Positions 13,918 through 19,047 of a stretch of DNA of 19,047 nt are shown here, in pieces. Source of the DNA: JAURVT01 sp049059935 (GTDB lineage: Bacteria > Actinomycetota > Actinomycetes > Propionibacteriales > Nocardioidaceae); NCBI RefSeq assembly GCF_049059935.1, contig NZ_JBMGQR010000080.1:1-19047 (forward strand). Reading direction: 5' to 3'. Every line of letters begins with the position of its first letter. Position 1 is the first letter of the stretch. Under the pieces are notes generated by a model. The model had not been told where the DNA came from. It made no database searches and saw only the letters and a list, made by a program, of their open reading frames with translations. The position numbers and the translations under genes are program-made.

Positions 13918-16739
13918 CGGAGCCTCCGGCGACGTCCGGGCAGGGCGAGGACGACCACCACGAGCACGACGAGCAGGTGCAGCCAGGCGCCGGCGACCGA
14001 CCACGCCGAGGACGACTCGTCGGGCGTCGCGACGTCGACGTCGGACGCGACGGTCCACACCCGCGAGTCGGGGTCGGGGCTGCCCGACGGCTCGAGGCCG
14101 GCGATCGCGTCCAGGCTCGAGACGACGGCCTCGTCGGCCGGCGCCCGGACGTAGACCGCGCCGATGCCCCGCCGCGCGAGTCCGTCGACGACCGTCGGCG
14201 AGGGATCGGACACCATCTGCGCGACGAGGGCCTCGGTGGCCTGCTCGCGGTCGGTGTCGAGCGGCACCGACTCCTCGCCGAGCCGGGGCCCGTCGCCGCG
14301 GACGACCTCGAAGCCGATGCCGTCGGCGCGGTCGCCCTCGAGCACGAGCGTGGCCTCGCCGGCGGCGGCACGGTCGACGAGGTACGCCGGGACGTCGGTG
14401 GCCGAGCCACGGGCGAGCGGGTCGGCGTCACCGCGCACGACCCACCAGCCGGCGGTCAGGACGGGGGCGAGCAGCGCGAGCACGGCGACGACGGGGACGA
14501 CGCGGTCGAGCGCGGTCGGCTGACGGCGCGAGCGCGACTCGCGCCAGCCGTCGACCGCGAGCGCCGCGGCGAGCGCCAGGGCCCCGGCCCAGACCAGCGC
14601 GGGCAGGCCCACCCACGCCGGTGCCGACGTGGCGGTGCCGGGCACGTCGAAGCGGGTTCCCGCTCCGAGCACGGCCACGGCGAGGCCGACGAGCCCGACG
14701 GCCCAGGCCGAGAGGACGGCGGTGCGACGGTCGGCGCGCAGGAGGGCGAGCAGACCGGCGAGGACCACGCCGAGCGCGATCCAGGCCGGGGCCGATCCGG
14801 GTCCGCCTGCGCGTCCCACCAGCAGGTCGAGCACGGACGGGTCGAGCGACCCGACGCCGGCGTCGACGCGTCCGGCCTCCCACCACCACGTGCCGGGTGC
14901 GAGCACGCGCTGCCAGGTCCAGGGCCCGACGGCGGCGAGGGGCACCAGCGCGACGACCGCGAGCAGCTCGAGCCGCCGCCCCGACCACAGGACGCTGGCC
15001 GCCACGAGCACCGCCGGCACGCTCAGCCAGAACGCGACCGGGGCGAACGCCGTCGCCAGCGCGATCCAGGCGGCGACGCGCACGGCCCGCTGCCAGCCGG
15101 GCTCCTCGAGCAGGGCCAGCACCGCACCGACCACCACGGGCGCGACGACCACCGCGACGAGGGTGCCCAGACGCCCCTGCGCGACGGCCCCGACGGCCAC
15201 CGCGCCGAGGGCCCAGGTGAGGGCGAACCAGGCCTGCATCCAGGCCGAGACCAGCAGGCGCGTGGCGAGCCGGTGCGCCGTGAGCGCGGCGAGCGGCACG
15301 GCGCCGACGACCAGCAGGTCGACCACCAGGCCCGGGTGCCCCCACACCACGGTGGCCGGAGCGGCGAGGGCGAGGACGAACGAGGGGCCGGATCCGCCCA
15401 GGAACAGCGACCACCAGTCGCCGGCCGAACCCGGTGACGCCGGTAGCGCGCCGCCCACGAGCGACCCGGACCCCACCAGGCCACGGGCCGCGGCGAGCGA
15501 GGCGAGGACGACCACGAGCATCGTGAAGAACCACGGACGACGCGCCCAGACGGGTCGGTCGTCGTCGGGCACCTCGGCGCCGAGCTCGTCCAGGCCACGC
15601 GCCTGCACCCGTCGTCCGGGGGTGGACGCGCGGCGTCCGGTGGACTCGACGGGCACCGGACGCACCAGGGCGGTGACGACGTCGACGAGGGAGTCCAGGC
15701 CGTGCTGGTAGGGCTGGGCGGGCGAGGGCAGCAGCTCGCGCACGGCCGCGGGCGGGACGGTGGCCGTCGCCGCGCGTCGTCGGCGGGCGGCGAACATCTC
15801 GCCCGGTCGGCGGTAGACCGCGAGCATGCCGAGCAGCTCGTCGCGGGCCTCGGTGGGCGCCTTGGCGACCAGCAGCGCCAGCACCCGCAGCAGCGAGCCG
15901 AGGAACAGCCGCACCGACTGCCAGGCGAAGCCCGCCGGGCTCGCGTTGGCCAGCAGCGTGAAGAGCGCGGCGCGGCGCTGCTCGCGGGCAGGCGTGCCGG
16001 GGAGGCCGTCCTCGCGCAGCGACCGCGACGCGGCCTCCAGGTGGAAGACCACCGCGCGGGGCGCGACGCGGACGCGGAGCCCGGCGCGGCTGACGCGCCA
16101 GCCGAAGTCGACGTCGTCGCCGTACCGCGGGAGTGCGGGGTCGAAGCCGCCGAGCGCGTCCCAGGCCTCGCGTCGCACGAGCATGCCGGCGCTGCCCACG
16201 GCCAGCACGTCGCGGGGACGGTCGTGCTGCCCCTGGTCGGGCTCACCCCGCTCCAGGCCGGTCTCGCGGTGGCCGGTGCCCGTCAGCGTGACGCCGACCT
16301 CGACCAGGCGGCGCAGCGACGGCCACTCGCGGACCTTGGGCCCGACGACCGCGACGTCGTCGGCGCGCGTGGCCTCGTCGAGCAGGCAGGCGAGCGCGTC
16401 GGGATCGGGCGCGCAGTCGTCGTGCAGCAGCCAGACCCAGTCGGCCGGCCGCGCGCGGTCGAGCCCGACCTGCACGGCGGCGCCGAAGCCGGAGCCGGCC
16501 GGCGCGTTCAGCACCGGGTGCCCGGGCAGCCTGGCGGTGACCAGGTCGGGGCTGCCGTCGGAGGAGCCGACGTCGACCACGACGAGCTCGTCAGGTGCGT
16601 GCGACTGCGCGGCGAGCGCGTCCAGGGCCGCGGGGATCCACCGGGCGCCGTCGGACAGCACCAGGACCGCGGTGACCGTGGGAGGGTCGAGTCGCCAGGC
16701 GCCGTCCTGCTGGACCTCGTCCTCGAGGACGTCGATCAT
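13914..16739 (-). CDS. Family 2 glycosyltransferase fused to a polytopic membrane region
   Basis: 941-residue protein. Residues about 20-250 form a GT-A, family 2 glycosyltransferase: VTAVLVLSDGARWIPAALDA, the nucleotide-sugar segment VVVDVGSSDGSPD (53-65), the metal-binding WLLHDDCAPDPDA (D107/D108) and the acceptor-side RYGDDVDFGWR (about 205-215). A cytoplasmic linker (about 260-400) leads into about ten TM helices from about residue 403 (WFFTMLVVVLASLAAARGLV) to about 775. A soluble, probably extracytoplasmic segment follows (about 775-915: AGEATLVLEGDRADGIGFEV ... AVYVRAPADEAVV). A last TM (about 915-933) and a basic tail RRRRLR end the protein. Substrate and acceptor cannot be told; envelope polysaccharide or lipid-linked sugar is likely. 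The start ATG 16739 has no close Shine-Dalgarno. It is followed by the DUF5719 gene with 4-bp overlap. Confidence 0.85.
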   Translation of the reverse strand: MIDVLEDEVQQDGAWRLDPPTVTAVLVLSDGARWIPAALDALAAQSHAPDELVVVDVGSSDGSPDLVTARLPGHPVLNAPAGSGFGAAVQVGLDRARPADWVWLLHDDCAPDPDALACLLDEATRADDVAVVGPKVREWPSLRRLVEVGVTLTGTGHRETGLERGEPDQGQHDRPRDVLAVGSAGMLVRREAWDALGGFDPALPRYGDDVDFGWRVSRAGLRVRVAPRAVVFHLEAASRSLREDGLPGTPAREQRRAALFTLLANASPAGFAWQSVRLFLGSLLRVLALLVAKAPTEARDELLGMLAVYRRPGEMFAARRRRAATATVPPAAVRELLPSPAQPYQHGLDSLVDVVTALVRPVPVESTGRRASTPGRRVQARGLDELGAEVPDDDRPVWARRPWFFTMLVVVLASLAAARGLVGSGSLVGGALPASPGSAGDWWSLFLGGSGPSFVLALAAPATVVWGHPGLVVDLLVVGAVPLAALTAHRLATRLLVSAWMQAWFALTWALGAVAVGAVAQGRLGTLVAVVVAPVVVGAVLALLEEPGWQRAVRVAAWIALATAFAPVAFWLSVPAVLVAASVLWSGRRLELLAVVALVPLAAVGPWTWQRVLAPGTWWWEAGRVDAGVGSLDPSVLDLLVGRAGGPGSAPAWIALGVVLAGLLALLRADRRTAVLSAWAVGLVGLAVAVLGAGTRFDVPGTATSAPAWVGLPALVWAGALALAAALAVDGWRESRSRRQPTALDRVVPVVAVLALLAPVLTAGWWVVRGDADPLARGSATDVPAYLVDRAAAGEATLVLEGDRADGIGFEVVRGDGPRLGEESVPLDTDREQATEALVAQMVSDPSPTVVDGLARRGIGAVYVRAPADEAVVSSLDAIAGLEPSGSPDPDSRVWTVASDVDVATPDESSSAWSVAGAWLHLLVVLVVVVLALPGRRRRLR

Positions 16740-16768
16740 GCGGCGGCAGCACCTCGTGGCTCGGGGAA

Positions 16769-16805
16769 GCGGACGGGAGGCCTCGCGAGGCCGTCCGTCA
16801 GCCTA
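16769..16805 (-). promoter_or_regulatory. Possible promoter and leader hairpin of the glycosyltransferase unit
   Basis: On the minus strand TAGGCT (16800-16805) is a TANNNT-type -10 box about 60 nt upstream of ATG 16739. Just downstream the 14-bp palindrome GGCCTCGCGAGGCC, extended by GGAC/GTCC with a GGGA bulge, could fold in the leader. No -35 is clear. The remaining bases of the 188-bp gap after whiB2 show nothing I can assign. Confidence 0.3.
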
Positions 16806-16927
16806 CCCGGCGTTCTGAGCCCGTTGGTCTGACGTCTGAGCGCGTGACTGGCAAGGCGCGGCGGCGAAGGCGAACCGGTGTTGTTCGTCGAAGCCGGCAG
16901 CAACGCCGCCAGGTGCGTGCCCAGGCG

Positions 16928-17185
16928 TCAGACCGCTCGCTTCTTGAGCTTGCGGCGCTCACGCTCGGACAGCCCGCCCCAGATGCCGAAGCGCTCGTCG
17001 TGCTCGAGCGCGTACTCCAGGCAGCTGCCACGGACGTCGCACGTGAGGCACACGCGCTTCGCCTCGCGCGTGGATCCGCCCTTCTCGGGGAAGAACGCCT
17101 CCGGATCGGTCTGCGCGCACAAGGCGCGTTCCTGCCAGCTCATCTCTTCGGCGTTGATGTCGATCAGCTCGAGCTCGGCTTCCAC
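16928..17185 (-). CDS. whiB2: WhiB-family iron-sulfur transcription factor, WhiB2/WhmD type
   Basis: 85-residue WhiB protein. The four [4Fe-4S] ligands are C23, C46, C49 and C55 (ALCAQTDPEAFFPEKGG, then VCLTCDVRGSCLEYAL). The turn motif GIWGGLSERERRKLKKRAV (67-85) supplies the basic DNA-contacting tail. The SWQERALCAQTDPEAFFPEKGGS block is typical of WhiB2/WhmD (WhiB of Streptomyces), needed for division and septation in mycobacteria and for sporulation septation in streptomycetes. The start is GTG 17185, fixed by AGGAGG 8 nt upstream. The position near cofD/fbiA and the DUF3499 block matches whiB2 in mycobacteria. WhiB proteins usually act with the principal sigma factor; here the link to MtrAB a few genes away is suggestive only. 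Confidence 0.94.
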   Translation of the reverse strand: MEAELELIDINAEEMSWQERALCAQTDPEAFFPEKGGSTREAKRVCLTCDVRGSCLEYALEHDERFGIWGGLSERERRKLKKRAV

Positions 17186-17235
17186 GACGATCGCCTCCTG
17201 ACCCCTGTAGTGACCCCGTCTCGTCCGTATCGGAA

Positions 17236-17278
17236 CGACACGAGTGAAATTACATGCCCGTCAATGCCTCTGCGTCAA
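17236..17278 (-). promoter_or_regulatory. Probable whiB2 promoter region
   Basis: An unusually A/T-containing stretch upstream of whiB2 carries two TTGACG boxes on the minus strand (17273-17278 and 17259-17264) and TAATTT (17247-17252). TTGACG 17273 with TAATTT has a 20-nt spacer. TTGACG 17259 with TGTCGT (17235-17240) has 18 nt. Neither is a textbook pair, but the density of promoter-like elements 50-90 nt before the start suggests one or two start sites and a leader. Confidence 0.4.
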
Positions 17279-17301
17279 GCCGAACAGTGGTATTCACCCA
17301 A

Positions 17302-17343
17302 CTCGCCGCGCTGCTCCAATCGTGGTAGGAGCAACGCGGCGAG
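17302..17343 (-). terminator. Hairpin terminator candidate after the low-complexity membrane protein
   Basis: CTCGCCGCGCTGCTCC (17302-17317) pairs with GGAGCAACGCGGCGAG (17328-17343) with one mismatch, around a 10-nt loop. It begins 16 nt past the stop of the upstream minus-strand gene (17360) and before the whiB2 promoter. No U-run follows, which is common for actinobacterial hairpin terminators. Confidence 0.6.
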
Positions 17344-17359
17344 GGTGGGTGCGGGTGGT

Positions 17360-18661
17360 TCAGCGGTTGCCGGGGTTCCACCATCCGGAGGGTCCGTCGG
17401 TGTCGTCGCCGTCACGCGCGGGTGTGTCGTCGCTCACGTGCTCGCCCTCGGCGGGCGTCTCGGGAGCCGGCTCGTCGGCGCCGATCGCGTCGAACTGGGA
17501 GGTGGCGTCGACCGGGTCGGGCTCGGCGGCGGGGGTCGTCTCGGGCGACGTGTAGTCGCTCGAGGTGTACTCCGTCGAGGAGTAGTCCGTCGACGAGTAG
17601 TCGGTGCCGCTGCCGTACTCCTGCGACTGCACCGGCTCGCCCCACGACGGCGCGGCGGGCGTCGACGGCTGCTCGGGCTGGCCCCAGCCGCCGTACTCCT
17701 GCGACTGCACCGGCTCGCCCCACGAGGGAGCGGCGGCCTGCTGGCCCTGGTCCTGCTGGCCCCACCCGGGCTGCGGCTGGCTGTAGTCCTGCTGGGCGTA
17801 GCCCTGCTGGCTGTAGTCCTGCTGCGCGTACCCCTGCTGGCTGTAGTCCTGCTGGCTGTAGTCCTGCTGCCCGTGGTCCTGCGAGGCGGGCTCGCCCCAC
17901 GACGGCGCGGACGGCTGGGCCTGCTGCTCGGGCTCGTGCTGCTGCTCGGGCTGGCCCCAGCCACCGGTCGCGGCACCGGCCGCACCCCCGGCGGCAGCGC
18001 CACCGGCAGCGGCGCCCCAGCCCTGCTGGCCGCCCTGCTGCTGCGGCTGGCCCCAGCCCTGCTGGCCGCCCTGCTGCGGGTGCTGGCCCTGCGGCTGGCC
18101 CCAGCCCTGCTGGCCGCCCTGCTGCTGCGGCTGGCCCCACGGGTTGCCCTGGCCGGGCTGGCCGCCCCACTGCTGCTGCGGCGGCGCGATGGCGCGGACC
18201 GGCTTGGGCAGGGAGCTGAAGGACGCGAAGGTCACGTAGGCCGCGATGATCGCCAGGGCCCAGTAGCTGAGGATCGAGAAGGTGCCCGCGAGCTTGCCGG
18301 CGAACGGCAGGCCGCCGAACTGGCCGAGCTGCTCGGTGGAGTCCGAGGTCAGCGCCGCGATGAAGGTGATCACCCCGAGCAGGAGCATGAGCCCGAGGAC
18401 GACCAGCGCCGCCAGGCTCAGCGGTCGCGCGAGCTTCGTGGGCTCGCCCAGGTGGGTCACGAGGAGCACCGCGAGCGCCACGATGATCGTCAGCGTCGGG
18501 TCGACGAACCGGGCCGCGAGCAGCGTCGAGGTCTCGGCGAAGCCGGCGTCGAGGCCGACGTCCTTGAACAGCAGCGCGAAGGCGAGCACGAGCTGCACGG
18601 CCACGAAGGCCAGCAGGACGATGGCGATCGGCTCGCGCAGCTTCTTGGTCTGTGCGGTCAC
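17360..18661 (-). CDS. Four-TM membrane protein with long Q/G/Y/W-rich prion-like tail
   Basis: 433-residue protein of no family I recognise. Residues 1-150 hold four predicted TM helices (about 12-32, 55-70, 82-104, 127-149). Basic KKLREP, THLGEPTKLARP and LPKPVRA suggest both ends face the cytoplasm. The rest is low-complexity: GGQQGWGQPQQQ-type repeats (about 171-218), an Ala/Gly block, a 10-residue DYSQQGYAQQ repeat (about 265-294), two copies of APSWGEPVQSQEYG (near 313-325 and 339-351) in a 26-residue unit, YSSTDYSSTEY (about 355-375) and an acidic end. Aromatic residues spaced by Q, G and S resemble phase-separating disordered domains. The start is GTG 18661, with GAGGAG 8 nt upstream; GTG 18664 is an alternative. 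It lies between whiB2 and cofD. Confidence 0.85.
   Translation of the reverse strand: MTAQTKKLREPIAIVLLAFVAVQLVLAFALLFKDVGLDAGFAETSTLLAARFVDPTLTIIVALAVLLVTHLGEPTKLARPLSLAALVVLGLMLLLGVITFIAALTSDSTEQLGQFGGLPFAGKLAGTFSILSYWALAIIAAYVTFASFSSLPKPVRAIAPPQQQWGGQPGQGNPWGQPQQQGGQQGWGQPQGQHPQQGGQQGWGQPQQQGGQQGWGAAAGGAAAGGAAGAATGGWGQPEQQHEPEQQAQPSAPSWGEPASQDHGQQDYSQQDYSQQGYAQQDYSQQGYAQQDYSQPQPGWGQQDQGQQAAAPSWGEPVQSQEYGGWGQPEQPSTPAAPSWGEPVQSQEYGSGTDYSSTDYSSTEYTSSDYTSPETTPAAEPDPVDATSQFDAIGADEPAPETPAEGEHVSDDTPARDGDDTDGPSGWWNPGNR
17612..17725 (-). repeat. 78-bp tandem duplication inside the low-complexity tail
   Basis: A 36-nt stretch is identical at 17612-17647 and 17690-17725, 78 bp (26 codons) apart, encoding two copies of SWGEPVQSQEYG. 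Identity at the DNA level, including third codon positions, points to recent slippage or duplication. Confidence 0.85.
17781..17870 (-). repeat. 30-bp/15-bp tandem repeat encoding DYSQQGYAQQ
   Basis: Units beginning CTGTAGTCCTGCTG start at 17781, 17811, 17841 and 17856 (two 30-bp units, then 15-bp units). The 30-bp units differ at few bases. Related GGCCGCCCTGCTG repeats (18010-18140) encode the GGQQGWGQP part. Such arrays are prone to length change between strains. Confidence 0.85.
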
Positions 18662-18727
18662 CACGGGAACTCCTCTTGGGGCGATGAAAGACGGGCCCAC
18701 CCTGCCACACGCGGGGGCCGCCGCACC

Positions 18728-18752
18728 TTGACACGCGGGGTGCCCAGACAAT
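18728..18752 (+). promoter_or_regulatory. Possible cofD promoter
   Basis: TTGACA (18728-18733) is a perfect -35-like hexamer. GACAAT (18747-18752) ends 7 nt before ATG 18760, the spacing of a leaderless start. The gap between the two boxes is only 13 nt, so they may not work together. ACACGCGGGG occurs twice here (18707-18716, 18731-18740). Confidence 0.35.
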
Positions 18753-18759
18753 GGGTCGC

Positions 18760-19047
18760 ATGCGGATCTGCGTGCTGTCCGGTGGCATCGGTGGAGCACG
18801 GTTCACCGAGGGGCTGCGCAGCACCCTCGGGCCGGACGACTCCATCACCGTGGTGGCCAACACCGCCGACGACATCTGGCTGTTCGGCCTCAAGATCTGT
18901 CCCGACCTCGACACGGTCATGTACACGCTCGGTGGCGGCATCGACGTCGAGCGCCGCTGGGGCCGCACCGACGAGACCTGGAACGCCAAGGCCGAGCTGC
19001 AGGCGTACGGCGTGCAGCCCGACTGGTTCGGGCTCGGCGACCGCGAC
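18760..19047 (+). CDS. cofD: 2-phospho-L-lactate transferase CofD/FbiA, N-terminal part (cut by window edge)
   Basis: First 96 residues of the transferase that joins a phospholactate-type moiety (phosphoenolpyruvate-derived in mycobacteria) to the deazaflavin Fo in coenzyme F420 biosynthesis. The N-terminus MRICVLSGGIGGARFTEGL has the nucleotide-binding glycine loop; VVANTADDIWLFGLKICPDLDTVMY (about 32-56, in two segments) and the ETWNAKAELQAYG region are diagnostic. The frame is open to the window end. ATG 18760 is chosen because the family begins at this Met; in-frame ATG 18751 (MGRMRIC) is the alternative. It diverges from the low-complexity membrane protein across a 98-bp gap. In mycobacteria the counterpart fbiA also lies next to whiB2. 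It implies the organism makes F420. Confidence 0.95.
   Translation, partial: MRICVLSGGIGGARFTEGLRSTLGPDDSITVVANTADDIWLFGLKICPDLDTVMYTLGGGIDVERRWGRTDETWNAKAELQAYGVQPDWFGLGDRD

Noticed and set aside
11201..15220. Plus-strand open frame of over 1300 codons
   Set aside because: It crosses the DUF3499 gene, the zincin-like gene in another frame, the repeat cluster and the DUF5719/glycosyltransferase genes. The Arg/Pro-rich product is a shadow of high GC content.
16860..16927. Possible terminator hairpin after whiB2 (GGCGGC/GCTGCC)
   Set aside because: The stem is short, has a mismatch and no tail, and is not distinguishable from background GC pairing.
18707..18740. Direct repeat ACACGCGGGG (two copies 24 bp apart) between the low-complexity gene and cofD as an operator pair
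   Set aside because: Ten-base GC-rich matches are expected by chance in such DNA and there is no symmetry; noted only with the promoter entry.

Overview
This is a GC-rich (by eye above 70%) chromosomal window from an actinobacterium. The gene order secA / hpf / comF / lpqB-mtrB-mtrA / ahcY, then a SIS protein / DUF3499 / zincin-like protein / whiB2-type gene / cofD (fbiA), is a conserved actinobacterial core neighbourhood known from mycobacteria and streptomycetes. The NarL-type regulator next to hpf, the DUF5719 plus giant glycosyltransferase pair, and the absence of mycolic-acid genes suggest a non-mycolate lineage such as Nocardioidaceae (Propionibacteriales). The genus cannot be fixed from the sequence alone.

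Layout. Almost everything is on the minus strand. Positions 1-11536, read right to left, hold DUF3499, a Trm112-like zinc protein, a SIS-domain protein, ahcY, the two-component system mtrA-mtrB with its lipoprotein lpqB, comF, hpf, an orphan NarL-family response regulator, an AlkX/YcaQ-type DNA glycosylase, and the start of secA (cut by the window edge). A divergent plus-strand gene (11586-12044) encodes a degenerate zincin-like protein. It converges on a minus-strand unit of a glycosyltransferase/membrane fusion (13914-16739) and a DUF5719-type exported protein (12400-13917). The 355-base convergent gap is filled with a cluster of about nine copies of a GAGTGGCGCAAA palindromic repeat in both orientations, including a perfect 22-bp stem. 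Further right are a whiB2-type regulator, a membrane protein with a long Q/G/Y/W-rich low-complexity tail, and the start of cofD/fbiA (plus strand, cut by the right edge).

How it fits together. The window is a housekeeping and cell-envelope region: protein export (SecA), ribosome hibernation (HPF), envelope and division signalling (MtrAB-LpqB, WhiB2), envelope glycan assembly (glycosyltransferase plus DUF5719), S-adenosylhomocysteine recycling (AhcY) and the start of coenzyme F420 synthesis. No mobile element, CRISPR array, tRNA or rRNA was seen.

Most unusual items: the intergenic palindromic repeat cluster, the prion-like (YSQQ/YAQQ) tail on a four-TM protein, several genes whose start codon lies 6-7 nt after a TANNNT-like -10 box (apparently leaderless), a 13-bp perfect inverted repeat in front of the orphan response regulator, and the loss of the zincin HExxH motif. 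Compared with the layout I recall for relatives, tmk, manA and manB are missing from their usual slots.
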